This document shows, in pieces, positions 24,301 to 33,700 of a stretch of 44,963 nucleotides of DNA. The stretch's first letter is position 1; each line of letters begins with the position of its first letter. The translations under genes were made by a program, and so were the position numbers. The notes under the pieces are model-generated. The model did not search any database, was not told the DNA's origin, and saw nothing but the letters and a program-made list of their open reading frames with translations. Source of the DNA: a virus; the IMG/VR virus record IMGVR_UViG_3300032224_000208, positions 1 through 44,963 of that record; one strand, written 5' to 3'.

Positions 24301-24527
24301 AGGCATTGGTTAACAGTGCAGCCGGAGGTGCGTTAGGTGGAGTTGAGTCAGCTTTAAATAAAGTTACAAGTATCACAGGTGGCAATCCGTTGGGAGGTAT
24401 AAGCGCAGGATCAATAGCAGACCTAAGTAGTTCTGTTAGTGCCAAGTTTGGAAGTAATGCTTTAAAGACTCCGAGCCCATTGGATACCCTTGTTGCCAAT
24501 GCCAGTAACAAGACATGGTCAATATAA
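21351..24527 (+). CDS. Large baseplate hub-like protein (1058 aa), gp27 candidate with low-complexity tail
   Basis: The first about 680 residues are globular: MFIDNLEFDCLMAPGEKQGS and FEVFEPYSLNGFIEAL (about 100-145), YLLKVEFWGYPD, a potential hub domain with YRYVVIPYKVHFSRFP (about 415-430), and a region of IRVNFKNPDDIDPATGF-like sequence (about 612-628). The last about 350 residues are Ala/Gly/Ser/Leu-rich with many short repeats (for example GLPSIGLPGNLSDFSVSGAL) and look helical or flexible. It lies directly before the gp5-type spike, where T4 has gp27 nearby, so a hub-forming partner of gp5 is my best guess. I found no diagnostic motif. The long tail is unlike T4 gp27 (391 residues). Confidence 0.7.
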   Translation: MLISDKPTAQPGAKYNVLNDYRLYTPSFTLACLGKTALANPESYRQSSLDFVILKSGGKNKGFNVNASQGVVSVSTSSNETLDAKQLVSGFNAESPGRFDMFIDNLEFDCLMAPGEKQGSSTALQIKFEVFEPYSLNGFIEALHVSAVSAGFNSYTEAAYLLKVEFWGYPDKGDFSTPELVPNASRYFVFNFTGVDVTVTEQGTKYSCTGVPNGDIALAEPDKLLTDIKMTGATVKDVLTSLFDSINKTLSNRAEEEKGPEKKSNHDTYEIKFPDLAKTGEQLDYTTESVIAKAKMAPLLTTNSIFKMVPIEKKGNVKPGESSQAQAAATDSAAAPTPQSQGLKYEPNGNVIQFAQNTKISDAITAVIRDSTYLENILKDIKGSCDEQGRITYFLIGVEVIPKNQKDSISQVDLNTYRYVVIPYKVHFSRFPLQKGVAWSPEDLMPAVNRIYNYIYTGKNVDVLNFQLKFNNLFFQAIPPKAGNEKSQEATTAAGQGNTTQVSVPKAESSQSKKEVNPSSPVRPSNASDGKVTDTRANRAGPPRTDPYYKFAEYAHNAILESVDQCTADLDIIGDPFYLVMGGIGNHKPKKASEGLTFDSTADNQSGDVVIRVNFKNPDDIDPATGFARFNPDIVPYSGIYKVIQVKSSFKDGGFKQTLSLIRLPGQITDDSVTKEEPIELVNKPKKGAQVVTDTAPAGVDKEGARPSDFSITKLLSRGLPSIGLPGNLSDFSVSGALASVGSIGALGVAALGKVSGAIGAAGNLAGIASQVGIPVGSSLNGLNALTNGIRANAITLNGVSNVAAGTGALISGAGASLGSLSTVANPAASIAKTLGVSNVVNLASPASAINSIGDKAKAALNGLPNDPKAALAAAGVNPSQLAGLSPELQSKVTDQIAQVTKDLPPDADLAKLKESGVSLANIPSDRIQNLPATAKKLIAAAPELPDVIKPDALNNLNRLNAAQLASGKLGDATALAGKFSSAQALVNSAAGGALGGVESALNKVTSITGGNPLGGISAGSIADLSSSVSAKFGSNALKTPSPLDTLVANASNKTWSI

Positions 24528-24536
24528 AGGAATAAA

Positions 24537-26786
24537 ATGCCAGAGTTAAAACGAACGGGATCGAACGCAACATTACCCAGCGCCGGCCCTTTTTTAGCAA
24601 TTATCACTAACCATTTAGATCCCACTTATATGGGAGCACTTGAAGTTGCTCTCCTGAAAAAAACAGGATCTGATCTACAAGAAACTGCTGAGACACACAT
24701 CGTAAATTATCTCAGCCCATTTGCGGGCAATACGGCAATACGTTACGAAGGCTCTGATTCTTCGAATTTTAATGATGTACAAAAAAGCTATGGTTGGTGG
24801 GCAGTTCCTCCAGATATCGGCGCGACCGTGATGGTTATATTCCTTGACGGAGATCCAAATCAAGGTTATTGGATAGGTTGCGTGTTGGACCGTTATCAAA
24901 ATCATATGGTACCCGGTATTGCCGCTAGTAAGAATGTTGAAATTACCCCCGATCAAGAAAGAAAATATGGAACAAAAAATCTTCCTGTAGGAGAATTTCA
25001 CAAGAAATCTCGTAGCGCCGAAAGTCCAAATGTAAACCAGTATAATAAACCTATCCATCCTTTCGCTGATAGATTATTAGCAAATGGATTGTTGTTAGAC
25101 ACCGTGAGAGGAATAGCCACCAGCAGTTCTCGTAGAGAAATTCCCAGTATGGTATTTGGAATAAGCACCCCTGGCCCTTTAGACCCTAACGGCAAAAAAG
25201 TAACACTACCAAATACTCCTGGTACTCAAATTCCTGTGAGCCGATTAGGCGGCAGTACTTTTGTCATGGACGACGGCGACGAAAGCGGCGAAAGTGAACT
25301 AGTTCGTATTCGTACAAGAACAGGACACCAAATCTTATTACATAACAGTCAAGATTTAATCTACATTGCCAATTCAAAGGGCACTGCTTGGATTGAATTA
25401 ACCGCTGACGGCAAGATTGACATGTATGCTAACGACAGCGTAAGCATTCGTACTGAGGGAGACTTTAATTTTAGAACTGAACGAGATTTCAACGTTGATG
25501 CCCAACGTAATATTAATTTTTATGCTGGCGGTGATTTCCATCAAGATGTTAGAAGAGCTTATTATCTCAATGTAACTGACAAGGCGGCAATTTCTGTAGG
25601 CCAAACCTACGATCTCAGTGTTACTGATAATATTACAATGAGCAGTGCGAACGAAGTTCATCTAACCGCGGCCGCCAACGGATATATTAAAATAGGAGCC
25701 AGTCTACATACTAGAGTAGCAACTGATTCATTCTCATACACTGCCAATAATATTAATATTATCTCGGGAAAGACTACATTTATGGCATCTGGATCAGATA
25801 CTAATATGTCAGTCGGCGGAGATTTAAAATTAACTGCTACAGGATCTAGCAACATTAACTCGTCGCATCACATTGAAACTGCTGGCACTATTGACATGAA
25901 TGGTCCTGCCGCGGCAGCCGCCGACCCTGCTACTGAAGCTGACTCTGCTGATCTAGCTGATCAAGTTAATGCGCTGCAGTTATTTCAATTACCTAATAGA
26001 GATAAAAATCTAGGTTGGGAGGAAGGCAAGTTCTATAAAGCAGAAGATTTGGTCACCATATTAAAACGAGCACCAACATTTGAACCGTGGGAACAGCACG
26101 AAAATATCGAACGAGACAAATTCAGTAAAGATGCGACAGATTTACAAACTCGTAATTCTGTTAATAAGATAGCACAAGGCAAAGATGCCAAGACATTTAA
26201 ATCTTCTGCGGTTCCTTATACAGAACCACCAGCGTCTAAGACTTCTCCTGTTATCAGCCAAGAATCAAAGACAACAACTCAGTACAAAGTTCCACCAGCG
26301 GAGTCTGGATCACCTCCTCCTCTATCTGGAAATGCTGCACAGGATAATATTTCAGCATTCTTGTTTATGATTCGTAAATGCGAAGGCACATCAGGACCTG
26401 ACGGTTATAAAACAATGTTTACAGGCAAGAAGTTTGATGATTTTGCCGACCATCCTCGCAAAGCAATTACAGCTGGAGTTAACGGTAAAGGATTAACATC
26501 AACTGCCGCTGGCGCATATCAGTTTTTATCTAGCACATGGGACGAGTGTAAGAAACAACTTGGTCTTACAGACTTCAGTCCAGCTAACCAAGACAAGGCC
26601 TGTATACTGCTGTTAAAACGTCGAAAAGCACTTGACGATATCAAAGCAGGAAACTTTACAGCGGCTATTAAAAAATGTAATCTAGAGTGGGCCAGCTTGC
26701 CAGGATCTCCTTACAACCAACATCCTAAAGATCTTAACGTAGCGTTAGGTTTTATTAAACAGGGCGGAGGAACCATAGTTGCGTAA
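24537..26786 (+). CDS. gp5: gp5-type baseplate spike with C-terminal lambda R-like lytic transglycosylase (749 aa)
   Basis: Domains in order: an OB-fold domain (about residues 15-125, with VPPDIGATVMVIFLDGDPNQ followed by GYWIGCV), as in T4 gp5; a VgrG-type beta-helix (about 270-450) with short strand repeats such as FNFRTERDFNVDAQRNINFY; a Pro/Ser/Thr linker (about 550-600); and a C-terminal enzyme domain (about 600-749). The enzyme domain has RKCEGT with candidate catalytic Glu616, DHPRKAI, STAAGAYQFLSSTWD, LGLTDFSPANQD and EWASLPGSPYNQ. These match lambda R endolysin, a lytic transglycosylase (GH104), rather than T4 lysozyme (GH24). It would open peptidoglycan at infection. In T4 gp5 the enzyme lies in the middle; here it is terminal. 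AAGGA precedes the ATG. Confidence 0.9.
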   Translation: MPELKRTGSNATLPSAGPFLAIITNHLDPTYMGALEVALLKKTGSDLQETAETHIVNYLSPFAGNTAIRYEGSDSSNFNDVQKSYGWWAVPPDIGATVMVIFLDGDPNQGYWIGCVLDRYQNHMVPGIAASKNVEITPDQERKYGTKNLPVGEFHKKSRSAESPNVNQYNKPIHPFADRLLANGLLLDTVRGIATSSSRREIPSMVFGISTPGPLDPNGKKVTLPNTPGTQIPVSRLGGSTFVMDDGDESGESELVRIRTRTGHQILLHNSQDLIYIANSKGTAWIELTADGKIDMYANDSVSIRTEGDFNFRTERDFNVDAQRNINFYAGGDFHQDVRRAYYLNVTDKAAISVGQTYDLSVTDNITMSSANEVHLTAAANGYIKIGASLHTRVATDSFSYTANNINIISGKTTFMASGSDTNMSVGGDLKLTATGSSNINSSHHIETAGTIDMNGPAAAAADPATEADSADLADQVNALQLFQLPNRDKNLGWEEGKFYKAEDLVTILKRAPTFEPWEQHENIERDKFSKDATDLQTRNSVNKIAQGKDAKTFKSSAVPYTEPPASKTSPVISQESKTTTQYKVPPAESGSPPPLSGNAAQDNISAFLFMIRKCEGTSGPDGYKTMFTGKKFDDFADHPRKAITAGVNGKGLTSTAAGAYQFLSSTWDECKKQLGLTDFSPANQDKACILLLKRRKALDDIKAGNFTAAIKKCNLEWASLPGSPYNQHPKDLNVALGFIKQGGGTIVA

Positions 26787-26795
26787 GGTTAAATA
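26787..26795 (+). promoter_or_regulatory. Late promoter candidate GGTTAAATA, five bases before gp25 ATG
   Basis: GGTTAAATA, then TAGAT, then ATG at 26801. T4 late geometry puts transcription start at the A of the ATG. No properly spaced Shine-Dalgarno sequence is present. A message running through from the upstream gene could also be translated here. Confidence 0.45.
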
Positions 26796-26800
26796 TAGAT

Positions 26801-27235
26801 ATGGCATATAAAAATATTCAAATAACTCCTGCGAGCGGCAACTCACAAAACACCGTCAAGTCGGCCCATTTTTATAAAGGGTTCAGTACACTAGACGATA
26901 AATCTGCCAGTATCAAGTTGTTTGACTACGAGCTTATCAAGCAGGATATATTGAATCAATTTAATACTCGCAAAGGCGAACGAGTTATGAATCCCGCGTT
27001 CGGAACTTCAATTTGGGATTTAATTTTTGAACCATTAACTCCTGCCGTTAAAGATAAAATTGCCAATGAAATTAATAGTGTATTAGCAAGCGATCCTCGG
27101 GTAGTACCAACAAATGTTGCTATTACTCAAGGAGATTATGGATTCCGTATTGAGTTAACCTTAAGGTATGTTAACACTGATCAAACAGAAACGATGCAGA
27201 TAACATTTGATAGAAATGTTGGTCTCTCGTTATAA
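26801..27235 (+). CDS. gp25: Baseplate wedge protein gp25
   Basis: A 144-residue member of the gp25/gpW-like family (PF04965), a conserved wedge subunit that binds gp6 and helps nucleate the sheath. The core RKGERVMNPAFGTSIWDLIF (about residues 57-76), followed by EPLTPAVKD, is typical. Length is close to T4 gp25 (132). The start has no nearby ribosome site, and a TAAATA element abuts it. Followed by gp6, as in many T4-like baseplate operons. Confidence 0.95.
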   Translation: MAYKNIQITPASGNSQNTVKSAHFYKGFSTLDDKSASIKLFDYELIKQDILNQFNTRKGERVMNPAFGTSIWDLIFEPLTPAVKDKIANEINSVLASDPRVVPTNVAITQGDYGFRIELTLRYVNTDQTETMQITFDRNVGLSL

Positions 27236-27254
27236 TATACCAGGTTTATTTTGC

Positions 27255-27285
27255 CATAAATACGCTATCAAAGGGCCGAGATAGC
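27255..27285 (+). promoter_or_regulatory. Late promoter candidate and leader hairpin before gp6
   Basis: CATAAATA (27255-27262) is followed by an inverted repeat GCTATC / GATAGC (27264-27269 and 27280-27285) whose ten-base loop carries AAAGGG. The ATG of gp6 is three bases after the hairpin. The loop could present or hide the ribosome-binding bases. Confidence 0.45.
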
Positions 27286-27287
27286 AA

Positions 27288-30200
27288 ATGATACCATCAA
27301 CAAATACAAAATTACTAGTGGCGGAAGATTGGAAAAAGGTATATCAATCTTTTAAAAACGCTGACTTCAAATCTTATGACTTCGACACCCTACGTCGAAC
27401 TATGATTGGGTATCTTCGTGCCAATTATCCAGAAGACTTTAATGACTATATTGATTCAAGCGAATACATTGCGCTAGTCGATCTTATTGCTTATCTTGGT
27501 CAAAATTTAAGTTTCCGTGTTGACCTTAATGCTCGAGAAAACTTTTTAGAGACAGCAGAGCGTCGAGACAGTATTTTACGTCTTGCTAACTTGATCAATT
27601 ATAATCCCAAGCGTAATGTTGCCGCTTCGGGGTTTTTAAAGATCACAGCAATTAATACCACTGATAACGTATTAGACACTAACGGTATCAATCTAGCAGA
27701 CACTTCAATAACATGGAATGATTCTACCAATGCTGAATGGTACCAGCAATTTTTAAGTATTATAAATTCGACCATGCCGGGTAGTTTTACCTTTGGCCGT
27801 CCTAATGATAGAGCTGTTATTTCTGGCGTCAATACAGAACAGTACAGTATCAACACACAGTTAGCAGATGTTCCAGTATTTGGTTTTAATAAATCAATTG
27901 ACGGTACAAATATGAGTTTTGAAGTAGTAGGTAGTACGTTTTCAGGAAAGACCTACGTTTACGAAGATACTCCCTTACCAGGTAGGAATTTTTCTGTTCT
28001 ATTTAAAAACGATAGTAAAGGCAGCGGTAGCCCAGATACCGGATTCTTTGTTAGTTTTCGTCAAGGCAATCTAAGTGCTAGCGGATTTTCTGTTGATGTT
28101 CCTACAGAAAACGAAATCATTGGAGTCAATGTAACTAATATCAACGATGATGATGTATGGTTATGGCAACTGGATTCAGCAGGAAACTATGCTAACGAAT
28201 GGAAAAAAGTACCAAGCGTTACAGGTAATAATATTATCTATAATAGTTTATCAAATTCTGATAGAAATATCTACGCAGTAATTTCTAGAGAAAGTGATCA
28301 GATTGATCTAGCATTTGCTGACGGCAACTTCGGTAACCTACCTAAAGGTAATTTCCGTTTGTTCTATCGACAAAGCAATGGTTTAAATTATATTATAAAA
28401 CCAGACCAACTGCGTGGTATTCAAATCACTGTGCCGTATCTAAACAAACAAGGTCAGAGTCATCAATTGACATTGACACTGAGTTTACAGTATACAGTTA
28501 GTAACAGTAGTGGTGCTGAGTCAAATGACAGTATCAAATTAAAAGCACCGCAGTCGTACTATGTACAGAATCGTATGATCACTGCCGAGGATTATAATAT
28601 CGCGCCTTTAACAGCAGGCACAGATATTTTAAAAGTTAAAAGTGTTAATAGAATCTCTAGCGGTATATCAAAATATTATGAATTGACAGATGTCAGCGGA
28701 AAGTATTCCAGTACTAATATTTTTGGAACAGACGGACTTCTTTATAAGAATATTTCACAAGATACATTAGAATTTTCTTTCACTAGCCGCAATGAAATCT
28801 ATGCGTTTCTGAAAGGAAGCATGTACACCGTAGTAAATTCAAATTCTCTACGTGACTTCTATTATGACAAATGGCCTAGACCAGATGTCACGTCTTTGGG
28901 AATAGAGTGGACTCAGGTTACTAAAAAAACTGGTCAGACTACAGGGTATTTCCAAGACACTCTTCTAAATCCTACCATACAAACAGTAGGGTATTTTAGT
29001 TCTAACAGTTTAAGTTATGTCACTCCGGGTGCGCTAGTCAAGTTTGTATCTCCTTATAACGCCACCGGACAATCAAAATATCAAAACGAAAAATATTTTT
29101 ATAATGGACAATTGATTAAAAATTCTATACCTGGTACCTCGCAATATGTATGGTCTAAGATTATCAATGTCATCGGTGACGGCGCCAACGGTGGCAAAGG
29201 CAAACTTGCGGACGGGTCTGGTCCTGTAATTTTAAATGGTACTATTCCATCTGATGCTGTACCTACTGAAATTATTCCTGAATTTGTAACCGTATGGGAC
29301 TACGCTTTAGAAACAACTATCGTTAATCTATGCGTTGCCTATAGAAACTTTGGATTGAGTTTTGATAAAACAACACGTCAATGGTTTGTTATCTTAGAAA
29401 CTGATCTAAATCTATATGATCCTTTCAGCCTGCTATATCAAGCAGATACTACAAATCAAAATTTAGATACAAGTTGGTTGGTTGCGTTTGAGTGGACAGG
29501 CAAGAGCTATAAAGTACACTATAGAACAAACCAATATCTATTTGAAAGTGAAAAACAAACTGCTTTCTTTTTTGATAAAACTCAAAAGAACTTTGATTTC
29601 GTAAGTTCTAAAGTTATTAAAGATCAGATTAATGTTTTAAGCGTTAATTCGCAAGCTACCAGTACATCAGCATTGGGTGTAGATTATAATTGGGAAATCG
29701 ACGGGCTGGTTGTAGAACCAGACGGATATACGGATTCTAGAAAAGTTAAGGTAAGTTTCTTTGATGCTAAAGATGACGGTCAAATCGATGATCCTGACAG
29801 TTTCAGTGTAATCGTTGCTCCAGAATCTACAGCAACCAGCGTTACTGGATATAAATCAAATTTTGTTTATTTTGAATTAAGTTCAGACGGATTAAAATAC
29901 AATCCAGTGGATCTTTCGAAGACTACAGTTGAAGCATATCCGAACGAATCGTTGGTAACGAATCCTAGCACATCTACTGTTTATTATTTCTATGATCCAA
30001 CAATTGATGTTCTTAAGACATATTCTGATGTTACCCATACATTCCAATTAGCACCAAGTTACAAAGCCTTTGTGGGGCGTAAGGGACTGAAGTTCCATTA
30101 TCAACATAACAGCGGTGACGATCGTAGATTAGATCCAAGCAAGACTAATTTGATAGACATTTACCTGTTGACAAAAACATATGACACTGCCTATAGGAAC

Positions 30201-30722
30201 TGGTTAGTTTCCGGTGGCACAGAACCTTTGCCGCCAACAAGTTCGAGTCTAGAAGAAAATTATGCTCCGTCTCTTGAAAATATTAAAACAATTAGCGACA
30301 CGTTAATCTATCAACCTATAACCTATAAGCCTTTATTTGGGGCGGCCGCACCGTTGAATTTACAAGCAACTTTTAAAGCTGTGAGAAACAGCAATTACAA
30401 CGTAAGTGATAATGATTTGAAAACAAGAATACTAACTGCTATTGAAAATTTCTTTAACATTGATAATTGGGACTTTGGTCAAACATTTTATTTTTCCGAA
30501 CTAGCCACCTACGTGATGAATTCGTTAACTCCGGACATTACAAATTTTGTTATTGTTCCTAAATCTAACTCAACATTTGGAAGTCTATTTGAAATCAGTT
30601 GTTTAACAAATGAAATATTTGTTAACGCCGCAGGAGTATCAGATATTGAAATTATTGATTCTATCACATCAAGCGCATTAGGATTGAGCAGTCCTATTGT
30701 AACAACGACTACCGGGGTATAA
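27288..30722 (+). CDS. gp6: Baseplate wedge protein gp6 (enlarged, 1144 aa)
   Basis: The N-terminal 110 residues are strongly gp6-like: YLRANYPEDFNDYIDSSEYI (about 43-62), LSFRVDLNARENFLETAERR (about 74-93) and LANLINYNPKRN. The C-terminal part (about 1020-1140) has a gp6-type gpJ-like domain, with NDLKTRILTAIENFFNIDNW and FGQTFYFSELATYVMNS. T4 gp6 has 660 residues, so about 480 extra residues, mainly beta-rich, lie between the two. gp6 dimers form the ring holding wedges together and switch shape at infection. The stop is followed after three bases by the next gene. Confidence 0.93.
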   Translation: MIPSTNTKLLVAEDWKKVYQSFKNADFKSYDFDTLRRTMIGYLRANYPEDFNDYIDSSEYIALVDLIAYLGQNLSFRVDLNARENFLETAERRDSILRLANLINYNPKRNVAASGFLKITAINTTDNVLDTNGINLADTSITWNDSTNAEWYQQFLSIINSTMPGSFTFGRPNDRAVISGVNTEQYSINTQLADVPVFGFNKSIDGTNMSFEVVGSTFSGKTYVYEDTPLPGRNFSVLFKNDSKGSGSPDTGFFVSFRQGNLSASGFSVDVPTENEIIGVNVTNINDDDVWLWQLDSAGNYANEWKKVPSVTGNNIIYNSLSNSDRNIYAVISRESDQIDLAFADGNFGNLPKGNFRLFYRQSNGLNYIIKPDQLRGIQITVPYLNKQGQSHQLTLTLSLQYTVSNSSGAESNDSIKLKAPQSYYVQNRMITAEDYNIAPLTAGTDILKVKSVNRISSGISKYYELTDVSGKYSSTNIFGTDGLLYKNISQDTLEFSFTSRNEIYAFLKGSMYTVVNSNSLRDFYYDKWPRPDVTSLGIEWTQVTKKTGQTTGYFQDTLLNPTIQTVGYFSSNSLSYVTPGALVKFVSPYNATGQSKYQNEKYFYNGQLIKNSIPGTSQYVWSKIINVIGDGANGGKGKLADGSGPVILNGTIPSDAVPTEIIPEFVTVWDYALETTIVNLCVAYRNFGLSFDKTTRQWFVILETDLNLYDPFSLLYQADTTNQNLDTSWLVAFEWTGKSYKVHYRTNQYLFESEKQTAFFFDKTQKNFDFVSSKVIKDQINVLSVNSQATSTSALGVDYNWEIDGLVVEPDGYTDSRKVKVSFFDAKDDGQIDDPDSFSVIVAPESTATSVTGYKSNFVYFELSSDGLKYNPVDLSKTTVEAYPNESLVTNPSTSTVYYFYDPTIDVLKTYSDVTHTFQLAPSYKAFVGRKGLKFHYQHNSGDDRRLDPSKTNLIDIYLLTKTYDTAYRNWLVSGGTEPLPPTSSSLEENYAPSLENIKTISDTLIYQPITYKPLFGAAAPLNLQATFKAVRNSNYNVSDNDLKTRILTAIENFFNIDNWDFGQTFYFSELATYVMNSLTPDITNFVIVPKSNSTFGSLFEISCLTNEIFVNAAGVSDIEIIDSITSSALGLSSPIVTTTTGV

Positions 30723-30725
30723 TAA

Positions 30726-33700
30726 ATGGGAAATAGTATTATTAATGTTGTAGACGCTAACAATCCCGGCTCTAACCGTCGCAGTGTTGACTTGCTTCCT
30801 AATGTCTTTAGAACAGATAAAAATACAAAATTTTTATCAGGAACATTAGATCAACTTATTCAACCAGCCAGTGTTGAGAAGATTAGCGGCTGGGTCGGAA
30901 GTAAGATTACTCCTACATACGATCCTAAAAAAGATTTCTATCTAAAAGAAACTATTCCTTTTAGAAAAAAATATCAATTAGAACCGGCAGTTGTAGTAAA
31001 AGATTCTAATCAAAATATAACAAAGGCCTTTAGTTATGATGATCTAATAAATCAATTGGCATTTGATGGAGCATTAACAAATGATCTAAACAGATTATTT
31101 TCTCCTGAGATTTACAGTTACGATCCTCATATTGAATGGGACAAGTTTGTAAATTTTGATCAGTATTACTGGTTACCTTTAGGTCCTGATGCCATTACTA
31201 TCACCGGCGTGGCTAAAAAGACTGTCAGTACATATACCGTTGTTGATGATACTCTAAAACAATATTTTATTTTAACTCCGGATGGCCTCACAGAAAATCC
31301 CATGCTGACTCTATACAGAGGAGTGACCTATGTTTTCAACGTAAACAGTTCACATAAATTCTGGATCAAAACTCAGCGTACTCAGGGAACTGATTACGCA
31401 TTTAACGATACTGTTACTAATAATGGAACTGACAAAGGTCAGATAATTCTAACAGTCGACGATGATACTCCTAAAAAATTGTACTACGTTGCTGAAGATA
31501 ATACTATTGCTGGTGGAGAAATAATTGTCAAGTCGTTGGTTGAAAACACAATAATCAATGTTGAAAAAGAAATTGTGGGCAAGCAATATTATACTTCAAG
31601 TAAAGGAGTATCGCTGTCCAACGGTATGAAAATTAAATTTGATGGTGAAGTTGTTCCTTCGAGATATTCCGATAAAGAATTTTTTGTAGAAGGAGTAGGT
31701 ACTGCAATTAAATTAATTGATGTTGCTGTTTTACAAACTCCCGAAGTTTATTCTGATTATCTAGATGATGACTTTGATGCCAGTCCATTTGACAAATTTC
31801 CTTTCGACGATTTCCTTACCCTTCCTATATATCCAGAATATATAACAATCAATAGATCAAGCATGGATAGGAATCCATGGAGTCGTTACAATCGTTGGAC
31901 ACACGTTGACGTTATACTTGCTACGGCAGCGGCAAATAATTCTGAAATAGCACTACCGCAAGAATATCGAGCTAAACGTCCAATTATCGAATTTAAACCT
32001 AATTTACAATTGGCAAATTTTGGTCGCCAGGCAGCGATTAATATTCAACACGTTGATACTATAACTACGGACGCCTTTAGTAATGCTGAAGGACAGATTG
32101 GTTATTATGTTGATGAAGTACTAGTCGAAGCTGGAGATCGTGTGGTATTTGCCTCAGATACCGATCCTCTTGTAAGAAACAAGATTTATAAAGTTGAATT
32201 TTTAAATAATGACGGTACATTTAGGATACACTTTGCCGAAGACGAGCATAGTCAGGTTTATGATAAAGACAATGTAGTTGTAACTAAAGGAGTCAACAAC
32301 GCAGGTACTAGTTGGTGGTTTGACGGATCCGGTGAAGGAGTATGGATAGCCGCCCAGCATAAGATATCATTAAACCAAGCACCGTTATTCGATGTATTTG
32401 ACTCTACTGGTGAAAGTTATATTTCTAGTTCAAATTATAATGCCGACTTTGGCGGGACAAAGATTTTTGGATATTCAGTTGGTACTGGATCAGTTGATCC
32501 TGTATTAGGATTTCCTTTAGAGTATAGGAATGTCGCAGATCAAGGATATTATCTATTCTCTAATTATTTCATGACTGATTCATTTACCAATGTAATGGAT
32601 GAAGTTAGTTCAACAATTAATACGAACTCTGGATTTTTAAAGTTGAACGGAGAAGTTGAAAAATTTATCAACGTATGGACAGAGTCTACTCCTTATCCTA
32701 TCCCAGTACTTCAATATCAAGTTATTGAAACTGCTACGTCAAATGTCACATTGAATGCGATTGCTAATCCAGGCTATCAGGATTTTAAATTAGATGTTTT
32801 CTTAAACAATATCAAATTAGTTAATAAAAAAGATTACGCAATACTGGGAAGCAAAGATGTTGTTATTATTAATTTTAATAATCCGTTAGCAGTAAATGAT
32901 AAAGTTCTTTTTAAAATTTATTCCAACGGAAAAATAACAGATACAGGAGTCTATGAAACCAGTATAGGTTATACAAATAATCCATTAAATGGTCCTAACA
33001 GTTATTTCACATTGAGCGAACTAAGTGACCATGCTCGATCAATGGCAGAGAGAGATCCTGATTTTGTTGGCGATTTTATAGGTAAGAATAATATTCGTGA
33101 TCTTCCGGATTTCAACAAATATGGAACAAGATTAATTGTAAATAAAAATCCTTTAAGTTTTTCAAATTATTTTGTCTGCGATCGATCTCATGATGTTGTT
33201 AAAGCCACTCGTAAAATTGGTCTTCAGTATAATCAGTTTAAACTTAATTTGTTAAAGGCATCAGCCGAGCTTAAGAATGTATATTCTAATCCTGCTGATG
33301 CGTTAGATATTGTATTACACAATGTTAATCTCACTAGAGATGCGCAATATCCATTTAGTCAAAGTGACATGTTGGCCTACGGCCCTAATGTGATTTCTAG
33401 GGATTACAAAGTTACTGATCCACGTATTAATCAATATACTTTACCTAACGGACAATTTACACTAGACAAATTAGTACTTCGTTCGGTACTGGTATATCTA
33501 AACAATGAACAACTACTAAACGGAGTTGATTATGTATTTGATCCTTATCTAGCGTTAGTCAATATAAAATCTACATTATCTAAAGGTGATGTAATTACAG
33601 TTAAAGATTATTCAACAACAGACGGTTGTTTTGTTCCGCTAACTCCTACCAAATTGGGATTATTTCCTGCGTTTGAACCTAAGAAATATGTTGATGATAC

